22,855 nucleotides of DNA from IMG/VR virus record IMGVR_UViG_3300030109_000386, positions 6,700-29,554 of that record; one strand, 5' to 3'. The number at the start of each line of letters is the position of its first letter. Within the stretch, counting starts at the first letter, position 1. Shown here one piece after another: positions 15,266 through 22,855 of the stretch. The translations under genes were made by a program, and so were the position numbers. The notes beneath the pieces were generated by a model. The model did not search any database, had not been told where the DNA came from, and was given only the letters and a program-made list of their open reading frames with translations. Origin of the DNA: a virus.

Positions 15266-16228
15266 TTAACCGAATGGGTTTCGTTTTTTATAGTCATTTA
15301 TCATAGAATCCATCATAGTGTCTTGACCGTTTTGCTGACTAGAACTTTGTCCGGGTACTACACCCATAGGTGTAGGTACAGATTGTGCTCTTTTTCGTTG
15401 CTCAAAACTTTCACTTTGTGCAGTTTGGGTCATTGGCTGTACAGCCTGAGTACCATTTTGCATCCTGTAAAGTTGAAATAAGTTGTCTACAGTAATATTC
15501 TTAGGGTCATCCATCACCTCTACAAACTTAGCTACTTCTTCATCAGATGCTTGATAAGTTTGTTGTAAATGTGATTTCATATTCGTCATATTACTATTGT
15601 ATTCTTCTCTTTCAGCTTGAGCCCTTTGAATTTCTTTCTGTTCTTCGTGTATTCGTTGTCGTTCCTCAACCATTACTGCTTGAGTGTATTGTTGATGTAA
15701 GCGATTATATTCATCCATATCATCACGCCACTTATCAACAGTGTCTAAATAACGAGCACTTTCAGAACTCGGGTCATCCAATGCGTCAGCTCTGCTATAT
15801 CCTGCCGGTTTCCCCGGTTTTGCTGGGGGGTCAGGAAAAGTCAGTTCTTCTTCAATAGGTTCTAATGTTTCTGGCTGTGGCTGAACAGCTTGATTTTCTA
15901 ATGCTTCAAGGCGTTTTGCCATTTCTGCATTTTCATTTCTAGCCTTATCTGCCTCACTTTGCCAGTATTGATAACGCTTGACATCATTATCAACGGGTGA
16001 TTCCCCCTCCGTAGCTGTTTCTGTAGGTACTTCAACTGGTGAAGGCTCATTTACAGCTTCAGATGGAACATCGTCCATCTTATTTGCACGAAAAAAGTCA
16101 TCTATCAATGTACCTTTATCCTGAGTTTGGTCAAACGCCGCTTCAGGTGTCATAGGTGCATCTTGAGGAACGCTTACTGCTGGTTCAGGGGTAACCGGAG
16201 CTTCCGGTGCCATTACTTCTTCAGTCAT
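15266..16228 (-). CDS. Capsid scaffold-like protein
   Basis: 320 residues, ATG 16228 with AAAAGGAGAA upstream, a strong site. The N-terminal ~75 residues are acidic and Pro/Glu-rich (PEAPVTPEPAVSVPQDAPMT; LIDDFFRANKMDDVPSE). A charged helix follows (RYQYWQSEADKARNENAEMA), then a Gln/Glu-rich coiled-coil region (MVEERQRIHEEQKEIQRAQA) and a helix SDEEVAKFVEVMDDPKN. The C-terminus is basic (DYKKRNPFG), as scaffold tails that touch capsid often are. Size, charge pattern and the position between portal and capsid fit a scaffold that is lost during maturation. No protease gene is seen in the window. Sequence alone cannot show removal. Confidence 0.75.
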   Translation of the reverse strand: MTEEVMAPEAPVTPEPAVSVPQDAPMTPEAAFDQTQDKGTLIDDFFRANKMDDVPSEAVNEPSPVEVPTETATEGESPVDNDVKRYQYWQSEADKARNENAEMAKRLEALENQAVQPQPETLEPIEEELTFPDPPAKPGKPAGYSRADALDDPSSESARYLDTVDKWRDDMDEYNRLHQQYTQAVMVEERQRIHEEQKEIQRAQAEREEYNSNMTNMKSHLQQTYQASDEEVAKFVEVMDDPKNITVDNLFQLYRMQNGTQAVQPMTQTAQSESFEQRKRAQSVPTPMGVVPGQSSSQQNGQDTMMDSMINDYKKRNPFG

Positions 16229-16260
16229 TTGTTCTCCTTTTCTTGATTGCGTAGGCTCTG

Positions 16261-18426
16261 TTAGGACTCAGAGGTGCTACTTTTTTTATTATCAGCGATT
16301 GTTCTACGAACTTCACTTTTAGCTTGTCCTAAAGCATCATCAAGGCGTTTCTCGAACATCTTAGCAGACGCTTTACTTTGTGTGCTAGTCTTGTCGAGTT
16401 CCGTCTTAAATTTTTCTATTTCAGCTCTTTGCTTAGCGTGGTATACTTCTCTTTCACGAGTCTGCATATCACCTTTTAATTTTTTAATCTGCTCTTCTTG
16501 TGCTTGGAGTTTTTGTTGTAATTGTCCAACTACATCAGTTCTTTCCAATACACCTTCCATATCAAATACTTCTGTCTTCTTTAATACTTCTTGCTTATCA
16601 ATAATTCCATTCTTATAAGCATCCATATACAACTCAAGTTGTGCATATCTATTTGTTGGTAATGTAGAGCCTGTAACTACTACAATATCAAAACTGCCTC
16701 TAGAAATATCGTTCATAACGCTTATTTCACCAGTTTTATCATCATATATCTTTTTATTAATTGCTATTTCTGATAAACTATTATTAGGTTGTACAATTCT
16801 TACAATCTTTTCAGCTTGGTATAGTTCCTGCATAAGAGGTATAGCTACCTTTGCCATTCTAACTAATCCAGATTCTATATCTTGTAATTTAGATTTAATC
16901 TTTCTTTGTCCAAATTCATCAAGTGATACTGTAGCCTTGTATGTGTGAGGGGCGGCTTCAGCATTACCTTGCATAAGTTCATATAAACCTAATGCGTGGT
17001 CTATGTCTGTTTTAGCTACTTGTTCATTTTGAAATAAAGTATTAGGTAATGGTGTGGGCTGTACCGGTTGTGGAGCACCAGAATCCATATCAACCTCAAT
17101 AGCCACACCCGGTTGTGCCCAACGCTGTTCAAAATCTTGCATATCAACAGAACCACTTGGTATTAAAATCTTTGTATTCGTACTTGTTGTAGCGTGGGCA
17201 ATTATAAGAGACCGTGTCTTATTGATATATTCTTGCATATCCTTTACCATCCTAACGTCAGAAACCGGGTAGGGTGTTCTAGTATGTATATTCATAAACA
17301 ATACAATAGGATAGTGTTCCGTGGGTAAGATACGGGAATACAAGTATTTGTCTCCCATTATGACGCACATCTTGACCCTTTGTACTGGAACCGACACGGT
17401 CTCTATAAGACCTTCTTCTACTAAATCGGCATAAGTTAATTCCTCTATTTTTGGCATTTCTGGTTCTGGTTCTTGCTCCATTTGAGCTTTTTGAACCATT
17501 TGTTCATATTGTTGCATTATCTGTGCAATCAAAGCTTCTGCTTTTTTAGCATCTGTAATAGGCTGACCATTTATCTTAACTGCTGGTCTAGCTAAGTATT
17601 CCTGCATAGCTTCTTGGTCAAAGACTTCTTCAACCTTATCTATATTGTTTTTTACGTGGAATCGTTTAACCCATACTTTATAGTAACGCTCGTAACCTCT
17701 TATATATTCAGAGTTCTCGCCAAAGTTTAAATCTGTTTTTGTTGCTGTATCTTCTGGAAATACTATACCTCTATCATCTACTCTTTGTGTAGTAGGTCTG
17801 TCTGTGTGTAAATCTGATGTGGCGTTTTTAATTGCAGTCTCATATTGAGGATACATCTTCATAGCTTGTTCTTTAGTGAACATTCTACTTATAATAATAT
17901 TCTCTGCATCGTCACCTAATCTATCTCTAGCATTAGGGTCTATATAAATATCTAATGGGTCAACATCGTGAAAACATACTTCACCTCTACCAAAGTCCTT
18001 GAGAGGGTCAATATACACCATCATAGCACCGAGTCCCATTGTATAATAGTCGTCTATCGCATTACGGATTGCCTGTGTTCCGTCCGATATATACCACATA
18101 TATTCAAGTAGTCCATTAAAAATCTGAGCTACTTTGTTATCGCTATCTTCTCGAGGTGATACTCTGAATTGTGGTTTGCCTGAAGTAAGTAAAGCCTTGG
18201 CGGCTTCAACTGCTGGATGGATTCGGTTTACTACTAGTGGAGCTTGTCCCCTCTCAAGTAAAACTCTTTGTTGTTCTGCTGTCCATTGTCTACCTAATCT
18301 AAATTCAGCGTCTTCTTGAGCTTGTTGTGCCCAAGTCTCACGCTTGTTACTATAAGATTTCCATAATTGTTGGGTAGTATCGACAATATCCTCAGGGATA
18401 GAGTCTTCCCGTTCTTCGTACGCCAT
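16261..18426 (-). CDS. P22-type portal protein
   Basis: 721 residues, the usual size for this family. Seen: WKSYSNKRETWAQQAQEDAE with FRLGRQWTAEQQRVLLERGQ near residues 21-62, the Asn-Arg segment VVNRIHPAVEAAKALLTSGK, and the Asp-Pro block CFHDVDPLDIYIDPNARDRL. Later segments are PIVLFMNIHTRTPYPVSDVR, a helix QEYINKTRSLIIAHATTSTN and a long C-terminal coiled coil (about 640-700). The portal is the dodecameric ring at the capsid vertex through which DNA enters. The Gln-rich coiled coil is a barrel-type extension also seen in P22. ATG 18426 lacks a clear Shine-Dalgarno. It sits directly after TerL, as expected. Confidence 0.9.
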   Translation of the reverse strand: MAYEEREDSIPEDIVDTTQQLWKSYSNKRETWAQQAQEDAEFRLGRQWTAEQQRVLLERGQAPLVVNRIHPAVEAAKALLTSGKPQFRVSPREDSDNKVAQIFNGLLEYMWYISDGTQAIRNAIDDYYTMGLGAMMVYIDPLKDFGRGEVCFHDVDPLDIYIDPNARDRLGDDAENIIISRMFTKEQAMKMYPQYETAIKNATSDLHTDRPTTQRVDDRGIVFPEDTATKTDLNFGENSEYIRGYERYYKVWVKRFHVKNNIDKVEEVFDQEAMQEYLARPAVKINGQPITDAKKAEALIAQIMQQYEQMVQKAQMEQEPEPEMPKIEELTYADLVEEGLIETVSVPVQRVKMCVIMGDKYLYSRILPTEHYPIVLFMNIHTRTPYPVSDVRMVKDMQEYINKTRSLIIAHATTSTNTKILIPSGSVDMQDFEQRWAQPGVAIEVDMDSGAPQPVQPTPLPNTLFQNEQVAKTDIDHALGLYELMQGNAEAAPHTYKATVSLDEFGQRKIKSKLQDIESGLVRMAKVAIPLMQELYQAEKIVRIVQPNNSLSEIAINKKIYDDKTGEISVMNDISRGSFDIVVVTGSTLPTNRYAQLELYMDAYKNGIIDKQEVLKKTEVFDMEGVLERTDVVGQLQQKLQAQEEQIKKLKGDMQTREREVYHAKQRAEIEKFKTELDKTSTQSKASAKMFEKRLDDALGQAKSEVRRTIADNKKSSTSES

Positions 18427-18443
18427 TGGGGCGAGTTTACATA

Positions 18444-19958
18444 TTACATAGTCAACCAGTCAAGAACTTTTCTGGGTTTTCGTTTATAATCGGGGTCCCA
18501 TTCTTTTTTTCTTGCTGGTTTAGCTCCATCGAGTGCATAATAGATACCATCTAGAATATCATCGTGTTTTCCTCTAGGGTAAGATAGAAACTCTTGTTGT
18601 GCGTGTATATCATTTGGTCTAAAATAAAACTCGCCTCTTGCTAGTGGAGCAACCAAGGACAACAATCGTTCGGATTTCTTTTGTCTTGGTTTTATGCCTT
18701 TTTCGAGTCCCGGTATATACAGGTTCTCATCTAGCATCTGTTTTCTTACGTTACTCCTCAGTGCCTCTTGGTAGCCCACTGTTTCTATCTTCATTCTTTT
18801 TGGTCTATATTTTTTATAAGTCTTAATAATAGTTTCCGGCTGGATTGCAGGGTCGAGCTTGTCTCTGAGTATATCCACAATATATTTATTACCATCATTG
18901 TCAAGAGCCATAGTAGCAATAACAAAAAAGTCGCTACGAGCAGAAAGACTACTAGCAGGGTCAATCCCACAATATATCTCAACTGGTTTACGCTCTGTCT
19001 CACCATCGACAGTACGGACCAGTAAATTTTGCCCATTCTCTCTTTTGTACTCATAATGATGTAGTTTTATATATTCTGGCTTAAATGGAGCATTGTCTGG
19101 AGATTGTGCCTCATTCATATACTCTTGATAAAAGCCATTTAAATTACCTACAGATTCAAACTCCTGTTTTATTTGTTGTATTCTCTCTTCAGGAAATCTT
19201 TCTTCCCATATACTCTTACCATCGTCATTGTATATAGAGAACCATAATACATTCCAAGCTGGAGATTCTTTAGCCCAATATAAGAAACAATCCTCTGATA
19301 TAACAGTTCCAATCATAACTACCCTTCCCTCGTCAGAAAGTGATGGTATTACAGCTTCAGTTATCCATTTCCTATTTTTAGCACGTCCTTCTGGTGTTGA
19401 CGCATTTAATTCTGATTCGTAGTCATCTACGATAATGAGATTAGGACGAGTATCACCTTCAATAAACCCCCGTACACGCTGACCAGTACCAACAGCCACA
19501 ATACGAGCACCATTATGTAGTACGATGTCGTTGTTTGTCCATCGCTTAGCTGTTGTGGGTCCATAATCCCCAAACATTTGCTTAAAGTTATTAGAATTTT
19601 CAAGATGGTATTTTATCCTTGATAGAAAGTTAATACTCTGTGTTTGACTTTCCGATATAATTACCATAAAGAGGTCCTCGCCCGATGGCTTAAAGGCTAT
19701 CTTGTGAAGGGGTAGAATCAAGGAGGTCACAGTACTCTTAGCAGTTCCTCTCGGAGCCGCAATGAGTACACGCCTTAGAGTCTCATCGGACAAGGATTTA
19801 TAAATTTCGTGATGGAAAGGGGGTACTTCTTTATTTAGAGCAGTGGGGAACATTGTCTTACCAAATAAGCCAATATTCGACTTCAGCTTTTTCAAAGCAT
19901 TCGTCTGTGCCCACTTCTCCTCAAATGTATCTACCTGAACGGCTGACCCGATATCCAC
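18444..19958 (-). CDS. terL: Terminase large subunit
   Basis: 504 residues with both domains. ATPase: Walker A A68-P-R-G-T-A-K-S-T76, Walker B LIIVDD at 174-179 with E181, and coupling motif MIGT near 215-218. Nuclease (RNase H-like): D333 in GIDPAS, E392 in KIETVGY and D466-D467 in KHDDILDG. The enzyme pumps DNA into the procapsid through the portal and cuts it at the end of packaging. The start is GTG at 19958, with GGGAGAG nine bases upstream; the first internal Met is at residue 36, which would remove part of the N-terminus. It overlaps the oxygenase gene by 28 bases. The length is normal. This is a secure call. Confidence 0.95.
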   Translation of the reverse strand: MDIGSAVQVDTFEEKWAQTNALKKLKSNIGLFGKTMFPTALNKEVPPFHHEIYKSLSDETLRRVLIAAPRGTAKSTVTSLILPLHKIAFKPSGEDLFMVIISESQTQSINFLSRIKYHLENSNNFKQMFGDYGPTTAKRWTNNDIVLHNGARIVAVGTGQRVRGFIEGDTRPNLIIVDDYESELNASTPEGRAKNRKWITEAVIPSLSDEGRVVMIGTVISEDCFLYWAKESPAWNVLWFSIYNDDGKSIWEERFPEERIQQIKQEFESVGNLNGFYQEYMNEAQSPDNAPFKPEYIKLHHYEYKRENGQNLLVRTVDGETERKPVEIYCGIDPASSLSARSDFFVIATMALDNDGNKYIVDILRDKLDPAIQPETIIKTYKKYRPKRMKIETVGYQEALRSNVRKQMLDENLYIPGLEKGIKPRQKKSERLLSLVAPLARGEFYFRPNDIHAQQEFLSYPRGKHDDILDGIYYALDGAKPARKKEWDPDYKRKPRKVLDWLTM

Positions 19959-20503
19959 GATACTATACTCTCCCTAGTTCCAGAAACAACTGGTTCAACT
20001 TTGTGGTTAACCCAAGAAGGAAAGAATACTGCATCTCCTTCATCTAGTTGTATTGTTATATCTTCATTACCACATCTAAATAACAAATTACCACCTTCTT
20101 CTGGTTTCTTTAATAAAATTGTAGAGCTAATCTTTCTATGGTCTATCCCTTTACCACCGAAGTCAGTATGCCAATCATAATGCCCACTCGGAGCATCATA
20201 AAAAGTATATTGCAAACTATCTTTCCAACCTGCAATCTCAAATCCCCAGTTGTCATCATTAGCTATATTAGCCCATTTCCATATTCTGTTGTATAACCAT
20301 TTATATTCACTTGTATCACAGTCTGGCAACCACTTTACCCAACTATCTCTATAATTGTCTCTATCACCTATAGTCTTAGCAGTTGATAAACCTATTGTGC
20401 TTACTAATTCTTTTACTTCATCAATCTCTTCTATATGTAGCATTCTCCTAACTATATACCAGTTAGCAAAGCTAGTCTTCCTCTTTGGTGCTGTTAGTTT
20501 CAA
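19931..20503 (-). CDS. 2-oxoglutarate/Fe(II)-dependent oxygenase, prolyl 4-hydroxylase-like
   Basis: 190 residues. The double-stranded beta-helix core is complete: H112-T-D114 (DWHTDFGG), the distal H167 (VNHKVEPV) and R177 (SGTRESIVSW) for 2-oxoglutarate. Between them lie ISSTILLKKPEEGGNLLF and GDAVFFPS, typical of P4H and PKHD-type hydroxylases. The family hydroxylates Pro, Lys or other targets using O2 and 2-oxoglutarate. TTG is chosen as the start because a perfect AGGAGG lies 6 bases upstream; an internal ATG at 20443 would remove 20 residues and has a too-close site. It lies between the TerS candidate (32-base overlap) and TerL (28-base overlap). A natural target inside this genome is the collagen-like fibre at 5783-7696; that link is inference. 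Confidence 0.85.
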   Translation of the reverse strand: MKLTAPKRKTSFANWYIVRRMLHIEEIDEVKELVSTIGLSTAKTIGDRDNYRDSWVKWLPDCDTSEYKWLYNRIWKWANIANDDNWGFEIAGWKDSLQYTFYDAPSGHYDWHTDFGGKGIDHRKISSTILLKKPEEGGNLLFRCGNEDITIQLDEGDAVFFPSWVNHKVEPVVSGTRESIVSWISGQPFR

Positions 20504-21254
20504 CTGGGACCTCCTGCTTCCTTGTTGCTATTAACTTATTCTCTTCTTGATTAATATTGTCAATTAAAGCTCTGGTTTGGACTGCTTCTATCTTATCAGT
20601 AACCGTTACTGTTTCTTTATCCTTCATTCCGTGTATTTCCATACCATCGTTAACAAAACCCCTTATTCCATTAACATCTTCTTTCTTTAGTGCAATATCA
20701 ACCCCTTGTTTCATTAAATCAATAAAATAATCTGCATCCATCATATTATCTGATAATAACTTTTGTGCTTCATCTCTTTTCATTGTTTTAAATGCCTCCG
20801 TTCGCATATGTCGTTTTAGTTTTCTACGCTTACCAGTACTAATGCTACCATAAACCTTGTCAATAGCAACATCTCTGTTTTCTGTTACTGCCGCCCAGAA
20901 AGCTAAATCTTGATAATCATTACTACCACATCTAACCTCTAACCAGCTTTTACCAGTCATAGTAGTGTTAGTAACTCTACCACCACAATTAAGTTTCTTA
21001 GTGGGGTATTTGCTATCCCACATAATATAGCCAAAAGGAAACCTAAAATAATAGCTATTTCTACCATCTTTAGCTTTGTATTCCTTTTTCTTTATAAGTC
21101 GTGCTACAAAGTCATCATCTGTAAGAGCATAATCACCTTGTTCTACCTTCTGCCAGTGTCTAAATGGTATCTTTGCTTTTAATGCCTCATCTTTAGTATA
21201 GATGATATAGTCAGTAGGACCTTTATCTTTATGGTTAATCGTTACTGAAAACAA
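20472..21254 (-). CDS. Terminase small subunit candidate
   Basis: 260 residues from a TTG at 21254. No ATG is in frame before residue 79, and the upstream frame is closed by a TAA. The N-terminus has DYIIYTKDEALKAKIPFRHW, followed by a beta-rich middle (RNSYYFRFPFGYIMWDSKYP; KSWLEVRCGSNDYQDLAFW). The second half is helical and basic (KRRKLKRHMRTEAFKTMKRD), and residues ~190-245 (DVNGIRGFVNDGMEIHGMKD; VTVTDKIEAVQTRALI) resemble the C-terminal part of small terminases. Position just ahead of TerL supports that. An ATG at 21276 in another frame opens a 13-codon peptide only, so a frameshift or a weak start near here should be considered. Function is not proven. Confidence 0.45.
   Translation of the reverse strand: MFSVTINHKDKGPTDYIIYTKDEALKAKIPFRHWQKVEQGDYALTDDDFVARLIKKKEYKAKDGRNSYYFRFPFGYIMWDSKYPTKKLNCGGRVTNTTMTGKSWLEVRCGSNDYQDLAFWAAVTENRDVAIDKVYGSISTGKRRKLKRHMRTEAFKTMKRDEAQKLLSDNMMDADYFIDLMKQGVDIALKKEDVNGIRGFVNDGMEIHGMKDKETVTVTDKIEAVQTRALIDNINQEENKLIATRKQEVPVETNSTKEED
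20510..20515 (-). promoter_or_regulatory. Perfect Shine-Dalgarno for the oxygenase TTG start
   Basis: AGGAGG, six bases before the TTG at 20503, lies inside the coding end of the upstream gene. It decides the start choice against the later ATG at 20443. Confidence 0.75.
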
Positions 21255-21301
21255 TATAGTCCCAAGATGTTGACATTACTGATTTATTAAAATAAGTGAT
21301 A

Positions 21302-21922
21302 CTAGGCTTTAGTATAATCATAACACATACTCGCTTTATTTACGTTAATATATCCAACTTTCTTAATCTTTTTGTCCTCATACCCACCAAAATGGCTGTT
21401 TCTAGGCATTTCCCTGTCTTCCCACTTAATTTTACCTAGTTTATGTATGTTAAATACGTATATATGTGGATTTACAGCTACAATGTACAAAAAATGCTTA
21501 CCTTCTATGTCGGCAACACCCTTATTAGCCATATACTTGTCAAATTCTATGAGACAATCTGCGTAATGTTTGTTACGTATCTTTATTTCAGCTATATATC
21601 GTGGTTCTTCTGCATCATATGTACTATACTTGTCTTCAGCTAGGGTAAACTTAGTCCCTGCTTTAGAGTTTATGTACTTTATGATGTTAGCTTCTGATAA
21701 AGTTCCTTTAGATAGAACTCCATCTTTAGAATCCAGAGCCTTATCCACAGTTCTATTATCCTGCTGAGCCTTATAAGTATTGAACGCATTGCGTACCTCC
21801 TCAAACCTAATTCCTCTACGTACTTCTGCACGGAATCCCGTCATCTGTGACAGTTCCTTCCATAAGTTTTCGTAGCTTAACTTGCCTTCTTCGTTAATAT
21901 AATCTTCTATCGTTACCGACAT
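21302..21922 (-). CDS. PD-(D/E)XK nuclease-fold candidate
   Basis: 206 residues, ATG 21922. The N-terminal ~50 residues are helical (KLSYENLWKELSQMTGFRAE; RFEEVRNAFNTYKAQ). The second half has a restriction-nuclease-like core: a helix SEANIIKYINSKAG with E77, a strand carrying D103, then E112-I-K114 (YIAEIKIRN), then a helix IEFDKYMANKG and strands FLYIVAVNPHIYVFNIHKL. The E-x-K with an upstream acidic residue is the catalytic core expected of a metal-dependent nuclease. In a packaging module such an enzyme may process DNA ends or resolve branched DNA before packaging. The motif is short, so this is a fold guess, not a family match. Confidence 0.45.
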   Translation of the reverse strand: MSVTIEDYINEEGKLSYENLWKELSQMTGFRAEVRRGIRFEEVRNAFNTYKAQQDNRTVDKALDSKDGVLSKGTLSEANIIKYINSKAGTKFTLAEDKYSTYDAEEPRYIAEIKIRNKHYADCLIEFDKYMANKGVADIEGKHFLYIVAVNPHIYVFNIHKLGKIKWEDREMPRNSHFGGYEDKKIKKVGYINVNKASMCYDYTKA

Positions 21923-21970
21923 TCAGAAAGTTACCCCTTAATAAATAAATCAGAACAAAATATTGAAAAA

Positions 21971-22000
21971 AATATAAAACCCTTTATATACAAAGTGCAA
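21971..22000 (-). promoter_or_regulatory. Possible promoter upstream of the packaging genes
   Basis: On the minus strand TTGCAC is followed after 17 bases by TTATAT, or after 18 by TATATT. The -10 fits well and the -35 only in its first three bases. The whole 22000-21940 stretch is AT-rich. A phage late-promoter motif (TATATAAAG) is also present in the spacer. Which one is used cannot be told here. Confidence 0.3.
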
Positions 22001-22037
22001 GAGTTACTATTTCCTTTAACGGAATGCGTTTAATTCT

Positions 22038-22280
22038 TTAATTATTAAGAGATACAGCTTCTGTACTATCAGACTCTTCTTTACGCCTGTAACTTGAGTT
22101 GACAATCCTAACATTCTCCCACTCATTATGCAACCAACACCAATTATCACCCTCTCGGATGTCTATATACTGGTGCTTTCTGTCGTCATTAGATGCAGTT
22201 ATAATGCCAAGAGCTGTCTCGTCATTAGAATCCTGTTTAAGTAACACAGCTAAAATCAGTAATATTCCTACTTTTTCCAT
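22038..22280 (-). CDS. 80-residue protein with hydrophobic N-terminus
   Basis: ATG 22280, in an AT-rich context without a clear Shine-Dalgarno. The first ~14 residues are hydrophobic (MEKVGILLILAVLLK), too short for a typical full span; they may be a weak signal or an anchor. The rest is hydrophilic (GDNWCWLHNEWENVRI; YRRKEESDSTEAVSL). It has no known motif. It is the first minus-strand gene after the divergent intergenic region, with 115 bases to the next gene, so it may be separately regulated. The call rests on a clean open frame with minus-strand codon use like its neighbours. Function is unknown. Confidence 0.5.
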   Translation of the reverse strand: MEKVGILLILAVLLKQDSNDETALGIITASNDDRKHQYIDIREGDNWCWLHNEWENVRIVNSSYRRKEESDSTEAVSLNN

Positions 22281-22517
22281 ACAAAAAGCTACATAAAAAA
22301 AGTTTCAAAAAATACTGTAGAATGGGAGTACGTGATACACATTGCACCGTACCCCGTCCGTTTTCACTCCTAGGGGGGTCGGCTAGGTTGACTTCGTCCC
22401 TAGTCACCCTAACCTCCAGCCTCCCTGCGTCCTGAAATACTCCGGGCTACTATGGTGCCTCTGCCCCTGCTTACTTTGGCAATCTTATAACATAACATAA
22501 AGGACATAGCATAGCAT
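22281..22517. other. Divergent intergenic region with a GC-rich core
   Basis: 237 bases between the minus-strand operon and the plus-strand gene. The left 50 bases are A-rich on the plus strand. 22340-22480 is strongly GC-rich, with a G6 run at 22374-22379 and a possible hairpin (CTAGG and CCTAG arms around 22383-22402). The right end has short direct repeats (CATAACATAA, CATAGCATAGCAT) just before the plus-strand ATG. No tRNA cloverleaf was found. It probably holds promoters for both directions. Confidence 0.5.
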
Positions 22518-22832
22518 ATGAATATTAAACAAGCCATATCCAAGTTGTCCTCTGCATTGCAGTGGGCAAAACAGTCGTACACCGACAAAGCTGGTACTGA
22601 ACAAGTTAAGTACTGGCTTGACGGCGATATCGACTCCACTGCAATCAGCCTACTTGACCCACACTCCGGTGGGTCGGTCAGTATACAGGGCAAGCCCTAT
22701 ATCCTGTCCATCCGTAAGGCTGGTAGCGAGTACACGGATGCCCGTGGCTACAAGCAACAACGCAAGTCCCACAGTGTCGAACTCCGTCCGAACACTCGTG
22801 TGTACTCTGACGTTGCTGGTCTAATCGACTAG
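22518..22832 (+). CDS. 104-residue plus-strand protein, unknown
   Basis: The only convincing plus-strand gene, reading away from the late operon. It starts MNIKQAISKLSSALQWAKQS, continues KYWLDGDIDSTAISLLDPHS and SVSIQGKPYILSIRKAG, and ends RPNTRVYSDVAGLID. The first helix and the following beta-rich stretch look like a compact soluble protein; no family is recognised. AAAGGA occurs 13 bases before the ATG, which is farther than usual. The DNA is clearly GC-richer than the rest of the window, with C/G in many third positions. It could be the first gene of the early module, or a region of different origin. A minus-strand frame (22409-22693) covers part of the same DNA but looks like a shadow. 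Confidence 0.6.
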   Translation: MNIKQAISKLSSALQWAKQSYTDKAGTEQVKYWLDGDIDSTAISLLDPHSGGSVSIQGKPYILSIRKAGSEYTDARGYKQQRKSHSVELRPNTRVYSDVAGLID

Positions 22833-22855
22833 CCACTCTCATAACCGTGCTTCGG

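Noticed and set aside
22340-22480. tRNA or structured RNA in the GC-rich intergenic stretch
   Set aside because: No cloverleaf, TpsiC arm sequence or CCA end was found. Only one weak hairpin is visible.
22409-22693. 94-residue minus-strand frame at the right end
   Set aside because: It covers GC-rich DNA opposite the plus-strand gene, with Cys/Ser-rich composition unlike the other genes. It is probably a shadow, though the plus-strand gene itself is not certain.

Overview
This window is part of a double-stranded DNA tailed-phage genome (or a prophage or metagenomic phage contig). It is AT-rich and almost fully coding, and nearly every gene lies on the minus strand, so the operon reads from right to left. 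Hallmark genes give a head-to-tail order: a possible small terminase, the large terminase TerL, a P22-type portal, a scaffold-like protein, the major capsid protein, connector/adaptor proteins, a fibre block, a lysis block and a tail protein that runs off the left edge. No sheath, tube or tape-measure gene is visible, and the left-end proteins look like a short-tail nozzle, so a podovirus-like particle is the best guess. Collagen-like fibres, a 2-oxoglutarate oxygenase and the style of the small proteins resemble marine and cyanobacterial phages. The host cannot be fixed from sequence alone.

Region by region (coordinates on +, genes on - unless stated). 22518-22832 is a GC-richer plus-strand gene, divergent from the rest across a GC-rich intergenic stretch. 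20472-22280 holds a small protein, a PD-(D/E)XK nuclease candidate and a TerS candidate. 19931-20503 is a 2OG-Fe(II) oxygenase wedged between the TerS candidate and TerL. 13904-19958 is packaging and capsid (TerL, portal, scaffold, capsid). A very stable C(UUCG)G hairpin follows the capsid gene at 13859-13886. 11524-13847 holds connector and small virion proteins. 5783-11514 is a fibre block: two paralogous fibre proteins starting [12 protein letters not shown], separated by three small non-fibre genes (one ParB-like), then a 637-residue collagen-like protein with a carbohydrate-binding-like insert. 3689-5775 is a lysis and small-protein block with several single-pass membrane proteins and a GH108 endolysin. 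1-3686 carries a zinc-ribbon protein, a metallophosphoesterase and a tail protein that appears split into two cistrons.

The genes form one tightly coupled late operon. Ten junctions have the exact overlap TAATG, in which the stop and start codons share one A, and two more have ATGA. Several starts are TTG or GTG, supported by Shine-Dalgarno sequences or by paralogy. The most suggestive biological pairing is the oxygenase with the collagen-like fibre: the phage may carry its own enzyme to hydroxylate Pro or Lys in its Gly-X-Y fibre.
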